From Talpa occidentalis (lineage: Eukaryota > Chordata > Mammalia > Eulipotyphla > Talpidae): a DNA stretch of 64,000 nucleotides. The number at the start of each line of letters is the position of its first letter. Within the stretch, counting starts at the first letter, position 1. Positions 47,870 through 60,788 of this stretch are shown here, one piece after another. The stretch covers positions 136,244,676 to 136,308,675 of the forward strand of contig NW_023604295.1 of assembly GCF_014898055.3 (NCBI RefSeq), written 5' to 3'. Position numbers and translations under genes: made by a program. The notes under the pieces were generated by a model. The model was not told the origin of the DNA. It saw only the letters and a program-made list of their open reading frames with translations, and did not search any database.

Positions 47870-50480
47870 AAACAGCTACTCTGTGTCCTGATTCCTTCCT
47901 TCTTTGAACTCCAACTTTTCTTCTTACTCATACTCTCTTGCCTATGACTTTGTTCTACTCTCCAGAATAAAATCCTTCTTTGCCTTGCAGGAAAGTCACC
48001 ATAAAATGCCATTGCACGTATTCTTTCAGTTTAGGGAAATTATTCAGGCTCATAATGCCATCCATGGCTCTCGACTGGTACTAGAAATTTCAGATTTTGT
48101 TGTTTCTTCTTTTTTTTTCCATATACGTGGCCTTCTTCAACATGGTTGATCTCTGCAGCTTTGGTTCCAGCCATTTGAAAAACTTCCCTGGGCATCATGA
48201 AGCCTGGCCCACATGCTACTGGGGTCCAAAATATCTGCAGGCAGAGTCTTATCCCCCCATCTCTACCCTATTTCTCCTCCTCAATTTGGCCTCTTTTCAG
48301 TTTCCCACTTGTTGGGATATACTTTAGGGACATAAGCATTTTCCTTTTTCTTTTTTAATCCTCTATCAAGTTAGGATAATAGCACCTGTCCATAACATGT
48401 TCTAGCAGTGAAACCAAAGTACCTATTGTCCCCAGTGCTCTCTTATAACCAAAACTTCTCCCCACCTGCAAACCAAAATCAGGGGCACTTTAAACTTTTT
48501 TAAATGATAGTAAAACATGTAAAATATGTTTTATGGGAATTTTATGCTCTATATTCATTTGCTATGAACATAAAACTGCTCTAAAATATTTATATCCTGA
48601 GATTCCCTCACACCATTTTTGACCAATTCTGAAACTGATGAAAAACTCCAAAGCAACTTTCTTTGCTATTGAGTTTGACATCTTGGTATTTAAGATTAAT
48701 GCCAAATGAGTGTGTATGTATAACTTCCTGTGCATTTCCTCCCATAAAGTAAATGAAGGACAATTTGTTCTAGAAGCATATTTCATTTTAACGGTCAGCT
48801 TTTTTATCTTGGGAATTGAAATATGAGCATCCTGAATCTAATTCAATTCTAATTAAAATAATATTCAAGTGCTACCCCTGGTTATGTGATTAATGGTGCT
48901 AAATTAGGGAATAGACAACCCTCCACCCACAGGGTGTTTATATTCTATAAAACAGAGTAATAAAAACTGTTTTACTTTGATCTTTGTAATGGTCTGCTAG
49001 TTTTCTCCATTATTTATATTTAAACCATTTACTGATATCTCAAACACAATCTGCAATAGAATTTTATTTCTTTTCTTTCTAATCTTGTTTGTCATCTTCT
49101 TCGACTTTTTTTTAAATCTGTCAACTCCATCATCATCGACATAGCCTATTCTTCTATTATTAAATGTTTCTTTTCTCCAATCAGGAAATGTATTGCTCTT
49201 AGATCAATAGCTTCTTTAATTAGGTATATTCTATATACTTACCAAGTGACTGACTGAATAGAATATGCAGTGGTGCTATTATAATACAATCATTAGTGAT
49301 GCTGCCTAGATATTATCTCTAAAAAAAATGGAAAGCGAAAATTGTTCATTCACCAATTGACCACTCTATTGGTGAAAATTAACTGTGGGTATTGCTTAAT
49401 ATACCTAAATTATAATAGAGTATGTGACTCTTGGTGGATATTAACTTATATTTTTGATCACATGGTATACACACTGATTACCCACTAAATATTCCCTACT
49501 TTATTTCACTACCTTTGGAATGGATAACAGAGAAACTAAAGAAATATCGTCTGGATGAAGCAAATCTCCCCCCTACTAGGACACCAAAAATACAAAATAC
49601 CGAAGGGTATTTTGTAGAATTTGTGATGTTTCCTTTATGGAAAAACTTGAAGTTGTAAATCATACATTTTAACTTATGTCAGCAACCATTTCTATATCTA
49701 TATCCAGGTTTATTTTATCTCTTCTATGATGTATTTATACACTGATTTTATCACTTTTATAGTAGTGCTTCCATAAAGTCTGAGAAACCCAACATTGTGA
49801 TCCTTTTCCTTCATCTCAGAACGACGAGATTCCAAGTACAAAGAGTTAAATCATAATTATAGTTTGATATTATTAGATAAATATTTTCTATCTATATAAG
49901 TTTCATAATTTTATAGATTTCAATTATGTCTTCTCCACCTTCCTACTCTGGTTTATCTTCTTACATATGAAAGAATAATTTTTGCTTGCAAAAGTCTTCA
50001 AACATGATTGCTTTAAAAAACAACCTCTTATATTATGTTTTAATATTATACAAGTTTTAAAAGTTACATATATGTCAAAACAATGTAAACCAATATGAAT
50101 TAGTTTTAAAAACTGGATATAAATTCCAAATAAGTTACTGTATAATGCAAAGTATGGTATAATTTATGCCACTGGGGAAATATCTTCTTGAATTATTTGT
50201 GTGTTTATAATAAAAAATATCCCAAGGAGACTGCTAATAAATATTACAGAACATGATAGAAAATACAAACTTCCATACCTTTTAATGAGGAGACATTTAT
50301 ATATTTATCAGTGAATCGGGGATTTTAACACAAAAATGACTCATAAAAGTGAACGCAATTTGGGACAAATTTGTCATTTGCAGTATTACCATCTTTTTCA
50401 CCTTGCAGAAAAGTTCAAAATTAATTAGTTAAGTAAATCCTATTATTTAACAATATAAGAGAATATTAGCTACCCAAATA
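47870..50480. other. No gene recognised
   Basis: AT-rich unique-looking sequence. The frames at 47904-48327 have no recognisable domain. Confidence 0.4.
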
Positions 50481-51020
50481 TTGCCAGGCATAATTAACGT
50501 CCTCAGGTATTGTCCTATCAGCTCGCATTCCCTGGGCTGGAGTTAGAGAACTAATGAATTGCTGCTAAAGGTCATCAGCTGGGCGTGACTCTGCCTCACC
50601 TCTCTGCACACCCCCATCCTATTGTCTTTATTATAACATGATTACTTTTCATTTGATTCTACAAATTACATTATATCCAATTACCATAGTGAAGCCTGTG
50701 CTATGATACTCTCACTAATTAAAATCCTTGTTATCTCTATACTTGGGTTAAAATAGATAGTTATTCTGGTTTCTTACTAACCACTGGAGAAATACATTAG
50801 GAAACACTTCAGGCTCAGCATGTTTTGTGCCATTAAATAATAGCTATTTGTGCTTTGCCAGATGCAGGAAACAGGCTCCATTATTTTGCTTTGGGGAAAA
50901 CTATGTAGCAATTACAGTAAATGCTAAAGTTCGAGTTTTCTAAGAAGTGAAATTCTAGTCAGGTAGGATTTGAGAGACTAAATAGACCGGTGACTGGCTT
51001 TCCATATCCTAAGAGACCTC
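50480..51020. other. Repeat-free block rich in TAAT-type motifs; possible conserved noncoding element
   Basis: This block has no recognisable transposon sequence and combines several homeodomain-type TAAT/ATTA cores (for example 'aactaatgaattgctgc' and 'cactaattaaaatcc') with a GC-richer segment at 50505-50610. The look resembles conserved noncoding sequence, but AT-rich DNA contains such motifs by chance, and conservation cannot be judged from one genome. Confidence 0.2.
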
Positions 51021-51024
51021 ACAA

Positions 51025-52005
51025 TAAGAAAAACGTCCACAATCAGTCAAGTTTAATTTGTTGTCAATATAGCGTTGAGACAGGGCTTTGAAAACTTGCA
51101 GCATATATGCAGGAAACACCAGCAATATCAGTAAGATTGCTTCAGTGCAGAGACATTAATTAAGTCACACAAAAAGCATCTGATAACTCTTTATTATTTT
51201 TGTCCCCTTCCTCAAAACTTAAGAAAGCCCCAGGCAGACAGAGTCCTACTTTGAATGCTGCTGCCTTTTTAGATTTTTTTAAGGTAGGATATTTAGGTCA
51301 AATTTCATTGGTGAATGTTGGGGAAAATTTTGCTGCTTCAGATGTTTTGTCTCCATAGCATTTTCTTCCTTTGTCAGATATTAGATCTGTCATGAGATCA
51401 CCACCTTGATATTCAGGAACATAAGGCAAATTCCCTGGCCTATCTGCATGGAAAAAAAAAAAATCCCTGGCTACACATCATACAGTTTAGACAACACCAA
51501 CGAAAACCTGCTTTTTAATAAACAGACCATCTGCCTTGGCTAAATAGAAGTATCTGAAAACATAACAGTTATAAGATAGATCGCCCAATCATCTTGGTGG
51601 TGATTTTGAATATCAACTAAGAGAACCTGTCTCTTTACCTTAGAAGTTTGAGACAAGTGACCTCTCTATACCTCTCATAATTATTGCTTACTTCCCAAAT
51701 GCCAAGTGGCTCATATACAACAGCAAAATATAATGAGAATCTGCAAGATAATTGCCGTCAGAACTAAGCCATGAATTGTATCAGCGCATGCCAGGCACTT
51801 GATTATGTCCAGAAACAGACAACAGACCAATGTCAGTCTGGCATTTCCAATTTTAAGAACCCCAGAAGTAAGTATTGCAGAAGTAAACCCTCCCTCCTGC
51901 ACCTCTCAGCATTTGTGCATTCCACGAACATTTCTAGGTTTAGCTCTATAGTTTTATGTTTGATTTGAACAGCTTTAAATAATATAATTGGATAACTATC
52001 ATTCA
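51025..52005. other. No gene recognised
   Basis: Unique-looking sequence with a short A-run at about 51451-51462. Confidence 0.45.
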
Positions 52006-52024
52006 TTTAAAAATAAGCATGTGA

Positions 52025-52284
52025 TGCTCAGCAAAATAAGCCAGAAAGAAAAAGAAAAGTACCGATGGTCTCACTTATAGCAGGAATCTAGAAAACTTAG
52101 ATAAGGGACCAGGAAAAAGAATAACTATAAGAAAGAAAACATCAAAATCAACAAACAACTATGAACCAGAGACACTCTATGGGGGGTGGGGAGCAGGGAG
52201 GGGAGGGATTGGGGTCAAAATAAGGGGGTTGCAACTGTATGGGGAATATAAAAATGAAATTAATAATAAAAAAATAAAAATAAT
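52025..52284 (+). mobile_element. Very short 5'-truncated L1 (3' end only)
   Basis: It contains the last 50 or so bases of ORF2 and the 3' UTR with its G-tract (52181-52214). It ends in 'atataaaaatgaaatt' and an A/T-rich tail, the shorter 3'-end type. Target-site duplication: aaaaataagcatgtga at 52009-52024 and 52285-52300, perfect over 16 bases. A one-base deletion breaks the ORF2 frame. The perfect duplication makes this a comparatively recent insertion. Confidence 0.93.
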
Positions 52285-52300
52285 AAAAATAAGCATGTGA

Positions 52301-52513
52301 GTTAATTCTCTTCTAACCAGTAAAATCTTGCAGTTTTTCTTCTCCTCTTGAGTTTATACTTTGATTCTACTATCCTTATAAAATGATTGTGCTAAGCCTT
52401 ATTTATCCATTATCTACATCAAAATTACATTAACCAACAATGAACATACACACATATATGCCCTTCATGGTGAACTTAATGTAGCCTATACAGATGTTGG
52501 TTTATATTGATGT

Positions 52514-52544
<31 letters not shown>

Positions 52545-54540
52545 AACATTGGTAAGGTTATAATGCAGTTTTACTTCAGTAGGAAAGTATAATAAATAAA
52601 CACACATATAGATGGGCCTCTCAGTTGTTAAAAAATAGAAGCAAAATTTGATAACTTTCGCAGTCCCAATATTGAAGAGAAGCACATGACTCTACCTTCC
52701 CATAGTCAGGCTGCTAGAGGCAGGCTACTGACACCATGTTTTTGCCCAAACCAGCAATCATCACCATTAAAACCATCCATTTCTTTTTGACAATAGTGTA
52801 CTTGTTAACAAGAGCTCTGGAAAATAAGAAATACATAGCAATAACAAAATTTAAATACCAGGAGGGAGAAATTCTGCTTTATAAACAGAACAATCCTCAA
52901 TTAAACCATAGCATTTTTTTAAAAGATGTTATTTATAGGATTCTGTCTTCCTGTACACTAGCCATATTGAACCTTTCCTTCTTTGTCATTTTCCTGTGAA
53001 AACAAAACTTTTAACATGTGTCTGATTTCTATTAACTTTTTCCACTCTGGACAAGTTGATCTTGGTCTCTTAACTCACAATTCACCTCTTCCTAATCTGC
53101 ACACATTATATGAAGACTTGGACTGTGTATGAGAACATACTGCAAATGTGGGTCAGGTTCTGTCTTCGACTGTTTTCTATCAGCTGGTTTTTCTCTGTTC
53201 TGTAGCCACAGAAAGCATGCCATACTCATTGAAAATTGTATATGCCATTCTTTAAAGTAATAAGCAGAAGATGTAGATGGTCAGGATAAGTACTTCATTG
53301 TACTATAAATAAAAACATCATTCTTGCCCTATTGAGTGTGAATTAGTAACATTATGTTTGTCAAGAAAGTTTACCATAATATGATTTTTATCATTCTCCA
53401 TGCTGCTTGGCATGAAAGGTATTTAAACAAAAGAGAAGATAAAAGGGAGATAAAATAAATGTCTTTCAAATTTCTAAGAGCTGTAAGAAAAAGCATACTA
53501 TCCTTAATTGCTTATATATCAGTATGTGTGTGAGTAAATGTATACTATATACAAAAATGGGTACATATATATATAACACATTTAATTATGAATAAAGAAG
53601 TGCAAATACAGAGAGGAATGTTTAAGAATTAAAAATTAAATAAAAAAATTAAATACTGATCATAGCTACCCAAGAAGGAACTATACTTGGATAGGTTAAT
53701 GGAACAAATCCCATAATCTCAGAAAAATTTAAGCACAACTCTGAGGGACATTTGCCAAATGCAAAAAGAAAAATTAGGATCTGTATAAAATGCTGATCTC
53801 TGAGGCCTTTGAAACTTAAAGTTCCTTTGTTGCATGGTAAAGCCTCAATTTTAAATTTAGAGGTAATAACATTAAAATATGATGAAACACAAGATGCTTA
53901 TACATTAACCTCTGAAAATAATGATTTTCCAGACAAGTATTTCTTGGTCTTTTTCTACTGGTTTTCCTGTCTTCTCTGTACTCTAGCTTAACAACTCACA
54001 ATTTTTCCTTATCTTTGGCATTGTGCATCCTTAAAATCTTCAGTAGCAATGCGAGTGAATAACTATAGTTGAGATCTTTCAAAGTTAACATGACATGTTC
54101 AGGGTAGACCCCGAGCGCTAATCTTCACTAGTGTTTTCTGAGAAGGCAGCAGGGTTTACTCTGTCAAAGTGCTCCCGGTGTAGCTCTGCCATCTCTTTGT
54201 TTCCAAATAATTCTCTTCAGGTAACTCAACGACAGTGAACAAGCACATCAGACATGCTATAACTATACAAGCACAACTATTGGCATTAAAAAAATAGAAA
54301 GTATCAAGCATGAATTTGAGAAAATTGGATAAAAGCATTTTATAGACAAAATGGATTGCATCAAAGCCACTGACAGGAACCTCAGTCTGCATAGGTTAAA
54401 CTGTAGCAGTTACCTTTCTGGTTTCCATACGTGGCAAACTTGAACTTAGACTTGTAAAATGTGCTACTGAAGTGCAGGAAAAGTATGGCTACATTATGCC
54501 TTTCAAATGATTTTCTATTCTTGTATCTCCCTAAACATTC
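52301..54540. other. No gene recognised; microsatellites
   Basis: Contains an (AC)n run at 52516-52540 and a short (AT)n patch near 53564-53576. Otherwise it is unique-looking. The 87-codon frame at 52736-52999 has no recognised domain. Confidence 0.45.
52516..52540. repeat. (AC)n microsatellite
   Basis: About twelve AC units in a row. Confidence 0.95.
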
Positions 54541-55100
54541 TACATCCCAAATATCCCCACATCAATACTCAACAAGTCTTTATTGAATGTCTGTCTTATA
54601 CTACTCAAGGTCATTGTCATTTTGGGTGAATAACAAAGAAGAAAGAGGTACCTTGAAAAAGAATCAGGCTAATGGAGGGATAAATGGTCAATTTAAAGTG
54701 GAATGAAATAGATGCCATAACAAAAGATAATAACAGAATGCTCTAAGAAATTTGAATGATTTGAGGGAGTAATTTGATCTCCATAATAAGGACTTCTAAG
54801 AGGTCTCCAGATTGAAAAGAAAATGCAGGATATTCCAGACAGAGGAAATAAAGTGAACAAAGGCACATGGCTTGAAAGGGAAAATTAGGTTCAGAAAAAG
54901 GCATGAGGTTTGGTCTGGCTAGAATACAAGCTGTAAAGGGAAAGGGAGATTCAGCTAGCAGAAGCAGGAAAGGCAAGATTTTCATGGGCTTTGAGAGCCA
55001 TAATAAAGCCTGAACATATAAAGGATCCTACAAAGGATGGGAAATCAATATAAGATTTTAAAGTGTGAAATGATAGGCTTAAAAATTTTTACTGATAAGA
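54540..55100 (-). repeat. Ancient L2 LINE 3' half, antisense
   Basis: In order: 'actcaacaagtctttattgaatg', 'gatattccagacagaggaaat', 'gaacaaaggcacatggc', 'tctggctagaata', 'catgggctttgagagcca' and 'aagtgtgaaatgatagg'. This is the antisense L2 course from its 3' end inward, as recalled from the family consensus. Confidence 0.7.
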
Positions 55101-55149
55101 GTGGAGAGAGTAAAGTGTGAGTGGAACATGGACAGAAGAAAGAGAAACT

Positions 55150-55287
55150 TTTTTTTAAAAGGTTTGTTTATTTCCACATACAAGAGCTGGGGTGCAGGCC
55201 AGAATTTCAGGGGCTGAGAGGGTTCACCAGAGACAGAGTGGGGAGCAGAACACGAGGACTGGCTGAAATACACTGCTGAGGGGAGCA
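55150..55287 (-). mobile_element. 5'-truncated tRNA-derived SINE, antisense
   Basis: Only the 3' half of the SINE is present: tail, 'ctctggtgaaccctctcagcc', 'gttctgctccccactctgtc' and 'ccctcagcagtgtatttcagcc' in reverse complement. The tRNA-like head with the promoter boxes is missing. Flanks gaagaaagagaaactt (left) and gaagagagaagttctt (right) may be a diverged target-site duplication, which would mean truncation at insertion rather than later deletion. Confidence 0.8.
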
Positions 55288-55289
55288 AT

Positions 55290-56915
55290 GAAGAGAGAAG
55301 TTCTTATAATAATCAAATATGGTGAAAGATAGCAAAGGATAGCAACTAATTGGTAATATTGTTGGTTAGAAAGGAGAATCTACTTTCAGGAGACACAGCT
55401 TATAGAGCTGGTCATTTTCAAGGTTAGGGGAGTTTGACTTGATGCTATTTATTCCGTTGGAAAACTCAGTGAGGGGCAGACTTAAGTCGAGTGCAAATCT
55501 GCACACATCGAGTTCGAGGAAGCAGTGCATACCCTGGCAAAGGTATCGAGTGGTCATTTGAATGCATGGATCTGTAGTTAAAGAGATAAATCATGACCAG
55601 AAATTTGAACTTGAGAAGCACTGGCCTATAAATTACATCTGAAGCTTTGGAAGCATTTCTGATCCCCACAGAAAATTGAGAGGGAAAGTAAAGAGCCAGA
55701 TAACATATGAATAAGTGTCAAGCACCTATTGTTTAATCTCTCTCTGATATTTCCTGAAGGTCCCTTTGCCATTCTTTCCCCCACCACCCATATATGATGG
55801 AGCTGGAGCTTCTAGTTCCCCACAATGTAGGCAGATACAGTTCATACCAGTATGTATATTTCCACTCCTGATCTATGAGGCACGTGAAATGAGATGCAAA
55901 GTTCAAGTGTGGAGGTGTCAGACCAACAGCAATTCAAACTTTGACCTCATCCTTTATCAACAGTGAGACTAGGTGCAATTATAGAGTCTCAGTCTCGTCT
56001 ATTTTTAGGATGAGAGGGTAAAGCATGCCTTAACCTAAATTAGTTTGTGAAATGCCTGCCTAATAATAAGCTCTCACCAGTGATGGCTGTTCATGGAAAG
56101 ATGAAAAATGTTAGGGGTGGGATAAAGAAAATAGAAATTTCCTTGAGTTTTGGTTTATCAACTAGGCAAAACTAATACCAAGTTTATAGTGGTGTTGGGG
56201 AAATAACAATTTTGTGCTGGTGTGTGTGTGCATGTGTAAAGGTGTATGGGATGCAGATCTAATAGTTACTTGAGAAAAATTGCATTTATCGCATATAAAG
56301 AATGTCTAGAAGTAAGAAGTGCAAGAATGACACTGGAGCACAATAAAGCCAGGGCACTGGGCATCAGAATATCATGAAAGCTAGAAGAAGAACATCCATC
56401 CAAACAGATGTTCCAGACTTACTCCTGCAAACTTATTCTTGAGTCACATTGGGCAGAACTAGGTCTACCATCATGCCCACCTGCAAAGAAAGCAGGGAAA
56501 GGATTTCCTCACCTGAAATCCCATAGGAGAGATGAATGGTAATGGGCCGCCAACAAGGAAAGTCTTTCACTATTGTAAAAGAGGCTTTTAATGTAAAAAT
56601 TTCTCCTAAAATTTCATTTTCCCTTAGGCTAACATGCTCATATATACTTAAACACAGTGAATATATACTTACAATAAAGTGATGGTGGTTACTAAGACCA
56701 GACCAAATTCAAAGAAGGAATTTGTAATCTAGTTTAGCAGTTTTCGATCATTTTTAAGTCTCAGAACATTTTCTTTTCTAGAAATGTTGCAAGGAAGCCC
56801 AACATTTAAAATGAAAAGGAGCTGAACTTCTCTAGAAGAAATTAGACACCAGAACACTGACCTTCATTAGTCCTTGCACTCCATGGTCCAGCATTGCCTC
56901 TCTTCTCATTGAAGA
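55290..56915. other. No gene recognised
   Basis: Unique-looking sequence with a short TG run at about 56218-56230. No exon-like unit seen. Confidence 0.4.
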
Positions 56916-56919
56916 TGCT

Positions 56920-57445
56920 CCAGTCCCACTTTATGCTGCCTAGAGCAGTCCTGTGGCATTCAACAGATACTCATTCACCTTCCACAGGCACTGTGCTTGG
57001 CACTGAAATTGACTGAAAAGGCAGATGAGGCCATTAAGTATATAAGGGCTATTCCCCAGGGAAAGAGACAGCTATCTACATGGGGCAGTTGGGGGAGGGG
57101 GAACAAGTAAAATTAAAAATGAGTGAACTAATTTCAAAATCAGGTGATTTCCATAAAGGAAAGAACCAACAGGCACAGATAAAGGCTAATAAACCTTGCT
57201 TTGGACGCAGTGAGGCTGGAACACCATTGTAGAACAGAGACTTGGCGAAAGAAGGAGCTGTGATGTCTAGGGGAGTGGAGAGCCTATCAAAAAGACAAGC
57301 AAATGGAAATTAGATGTGTTTGGAGACACACAAGGGCCAGGTCCTACAAAGGCTTTGAAAACCATAAGAAAATACTTGGATTTGTTCTTGGAGTTGTGGA
57401 AACCCTGGGAAGGGAATTTTGCAGGGAATTCTAAGACATTGTTTA
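56920..57445 (-). repeat. Ancient L2 LINE 3' half, antisense
   Basis: 'ggcattcaacagatactcattc', 'ggcactgtgcttggcactg', 'gcagtgaggctggaac', 'gggccaggtcctacaaagg' and 'ctttgaaaaccataag' with 'acttggatttgttcttgg' follow antisense L2 from the 3' end inward. Confidence 0.7.
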
Positions 57446-57449
57446 ATTT

Positions 57450-60170
57450 GCATTTTTTATAAGAACATGGAAATGTAGAAAAAAGACAAAGCCTATCATT
57501 CATATTTTGACAAGATATGTTTTTGGAATTTGTAATTATGATGTGCTCTCTGAGGTTGGGGGCATCGTATTTTTGGAATACTTAGACATGATGCCAAAAT
57601 GGCATGCCATAGCCCTAGACAGAAATAAGCTTCATCTCATCCAAAAGTGTTATCTTTTCTGCATCTGTTGAAGAGCTCAATGCTGAGACTCCAAACTCAC
57701 AACAGTGAAGCTTACACTAAGGGCAGTGATTCATCACAGCAATTCAGAGATTCACCAATGAATTCTAACAATTTCCATTTTTGTTCTTCTTTTTGGGTTT
57801 TTGCTATTAATTGCCACATACAATATTCACCCCCAAAAGGGATGAGTTTTTATAATTGAGATATTGCAGAAAAAAAAGTATGTTTCACAATAAAGATGTA
57901 TGGTACAGTTTGATATGCATAAGCATTTTCAAGTATTTGAAAGGAAAAAGTTGGTAACTTATTGAGATAAGATTTGCATCACACTGCTTTCTAGGAAACA
58001 TGGAACCAATTTTATTGAACCTGTGGGCAGGTACATAAAATGCTTATTGTTAAAACAGCAGACCTCTGCCAACCAAACAGGCTGTTATTCTGAAAAGATG
58101 AGGGTAGCGCTGCCAACATCGTAAGCCTAATAAGGTGGGTGATGTGGATCAATTTGTACTGTCCTTGACTTTCTGCTTCTATTAGAATTCTGAAAGATCA
58201 TTAGCTTCCTCTGGGATATGTTTGATTAATGGGTTTGGTTAAACAAAAAGGTGAGGTCAACTGTGAGCAGAAATTTAAAAAAAAAAAAAAAGTGTATTCC
58301 AGAGGGAATAGATGTTTCCAAATTGCAAATGAGAAGTTCATTCCTTAAGCTTGTGCTCATCAATGGGGTTGTGTGTTCTCACTGAGATGACCCAGCGGAG
58401 CACTGTAATCCCCCTGTTTAGATGCATTTCAGCCCCAGGGCAGGGGACCTGGGTCACTGGGGGTTGTTAGCACACCTGCTGAGATCCTGTTGGTCTAGTC
58501 AAAGCAAAGACCCCCCAAAGCTTACTATTCTTTTTAAAAAAAGATCATTTTTTGAGTAATATCTCATAGTGAGAACAATTCTATTAGAGAAGGTGAAACA
58601 TGCACCTTCTTTTTCAAAAATACTATACCTTTTAGTCTTAGCTCTTTCATTAAAAATTAACCTCTTTTGAATAATGCATTTTCATCTCTTATCTATAATA
58701 GCACTTTTCCCAATGTTTCATGAAGAAAAGATAGGGGCAACACACCAAGAAAAGGGTGTCACTTTACTTGCCAAAATGAGACCATAGTTTTGCTTTCACC
58801 ATTGTTTTGCTTTCTCCCCTGTTTTGGCTCCCTGTACAAATTAAGCGAATTTTATAAACTAAAGATGCTCTTTCTGTCTATTAAGTTCTCCTCAAAATGA
58901 AAGCAAGGAGCTTCATTCTATTTATTACACTGCTCCTTACAATTAGTTTTATGATGTATGGCAAGAATGTGCACCCTATAAATCCAATCTATAACTCTTA
59001 CATGTCTCGTAATGGTTGTGAGTCCCCTGAGTAGAATTGAAAGTACAATCTATAACCACTCAGTCTGATTTATAATCGCCATGGCACTGTTTAACCCCTT
59101 TTATTCAGATTCGTTTTTATAGACCTTTTAACTAGACCTGAGGATCCAAAATCATCAGTTTCCTCAAAGTGAGACAATTGCTCATACTTAAGGAAAATCA
59201 GACAATTTCTGATCCTTTTATACAGACATGTACACGTGACTGCTAATATCTGGGCCCCTTGTCTTCATTTCAATAAACAGATACTTTAAAACGCGTTGTA
59301 TGGAAAAGGCATTATGCATCAGAAACACTTGAAATATTTGAACTGCTTGAATAGTTAGCTGTCTGTGGAGCAGACTTTCAATGTAAGAAGAGCTCTCTGC
59401 TACCATCCTCTGCCCATAACTGGTAATATCTACTTTTGGCCTTTTATAACCATGTGGAAATTTGGACATGAGCCTCATAAAGCAGAAAGCACTGGATCTC
59501 ATTTAATTATACAAACAGTGAAGAAAATGTCTTATTTAACCTGTTACTCAATCTTCTTAATTGTAACCAAGTGCACTTTTTTTTCTATTTTCTCCCCAAC
59601 ACCTACTTTTCTTTCTTCTTAATCCTGACTGACTTCTTGCGCATGTTGCTCACACACTACAAACGTAGAGCTGGAACTACTTCTATTACGTGTGTGTACG
59701 TTGTCTAGCTGGTACACCTGTGTGTCATGATAACTTTGGTGTGAGAGAAATCTAATTTCTTTATTTGTCCAAATAAAATTTGATTTTGCTACACCCCCTC
59801 CCTGCCAAGTAGCAAAATTGGCAGGAAATCATCTCCATCTTTTTGCAAAGCTTCCTTTTCCTTCTGCTCTGGGGACTCCATTGGAAGATTTAGAGAATAA
59901 CAAAGACTTGAAAGATGGGGAAAGGAAGACTCTGGTCTTCAGACTAACCTGTCTCTAGTTCTTATTTGTCCTTGTTAAACCTGAATGTTCTGAAGGTGGG
60001 CGGCCCTAAAATTATGACATCAAAGTGCAATGCAACAGTCACCAAAGAAGCTTCCTTGCACACCACAGAATTTCTGGGAGTCCATTTCCATCACAGTCCC
60101 CACCACATCCCTCAAGGGTCTGAATCCTCACAAGTTTCTCTTCATGGAACAGGACATGTTTTATCAAGGA
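57450..60170. other. No gene recognised
   Basis: Unique-looking AT-rich sequence with an A-run at about 58276-58291. The block 58020-58500 is somewhat GC-richer and repeat-free. No exon-like unit with both splice signals was found. Confidence 0.4.
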
Positions 60171-60178
60171 ACCTACCT

Positions 60179-60547
60179 TCATGGCTTTTCCTTTTCCCTC
60201 AAGAATAGATATTCCTGGAAAGTGTAATATTTCAATGAAGAGAATGCTGAATATATATTCCCAGAATAACCCATACCTCCAACACTTGGCTTTGCATTAG
60301 AACGTGTATTTTTTTGTAGTGACCCAATAGCCAAAACCTGAAATTCAGTATCTTCCTGAATTTCAGGAATTACTTCTCCTATGTAGCTAGTAAAACTGTG
60401 GTCAGAGACTATTTTTGAAAAGTCCTCGCCTATTTCCCAAGGAATAGTCATTGTGTTCTCTTCCTGTATACTGTTACCTCCTCTTTTTTGAGGAACAATT
60501 GCAGGCCTTTTTTGCATAGTCATCAAAGCCTGGGCAGAAGAAACCAA
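60179..60547 (-). other. Unidentified open frame (about 122 codons), possible exon or decayed coding sequence
   Basis: On the minus strand a frame of about 122 codons is open in AT-rich sequence, ending at 60179. It starts from a TTG codon, so no conventional start supports it. An acceptor-like signal (pyrimidine tract then CAG) lies just inside, giving a possible exon start at 60529. Donor-like sequences occur at 60477/60478 (GAG|GTAAC) and 60176/60177 (AAG|GTAGGT), but the frame stops a few bases before the second. The middle is rich in acidic residues (WEIGEDFSKIVSDHSF, GEVIPEIQEDTEF). I recognise no domain or family. It could be an exon of an unknown host gene, a pseudogene piece or chance. 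It lies downstream, on the same strand, of the exon-like unit at 62086-62193. Confidence 0.25.
60337..60367. other. 12-bp perfect inverted repeat (hairpin)
   Basis: Arms cctgaaattcag (60337-60348) and ctgaatttcagg (60356-60367) are exactly complementary around a 7-base loop. It lies inside the open frame at 60179-60547. There is no T-run after it to suggest a terminator, and the stem is too short for a typical microRNA precursor. Confidence 0.8.
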
Positions 60548-60559
60548 CCAGCACGCATT

Positions 60560-60784
60560 CTAACAAGTTATGGAGCAGTTCTCTCTAGGGTACTTACACG
60601 GCCCCCAGAAGTAGAGAGAGGGAGTAACGTGATGACAGCAGCCCTCTAAGTTCCTCTGGAACACGCACTCAGTCCCACCAATGAAAATGAACATGTAGCC
60701 CATGGATAGGTGTGAGCAGCCATTAGGCCTGTGCTCTAGGACGTCCTTCCCCCTGGCCCAATCAGACACCTCCCTGCTCGCCAC
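60560..60784 (-). other. Unidentified open frame next to L1 insertion
   Basis: On the minus strand about 75 codons are open from the edge of the L1 insertion to 60560, in a stretch of normal, fairly GC-balanced composition (for example GGTECVFQRNLEGCC). A donor-like GTGTAAGTACC lies near its end (about 60594-60604). The other two minus frames carry early stops. I recognise no family. The frame begins with GTG only because the insertion cuts it, so the true 5' side lies beyond the L1. Confidence 0.22.
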
Positions 60785-60788
60785 TTTT

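Noticed and set aside
13752..52540. CRISPR-like repeated arrays
   Set aside because: All short-period repeats seen are microsatellites or SINE tails. There are no regularly spaced repeats with unique spacers, and the genome is mammalian.
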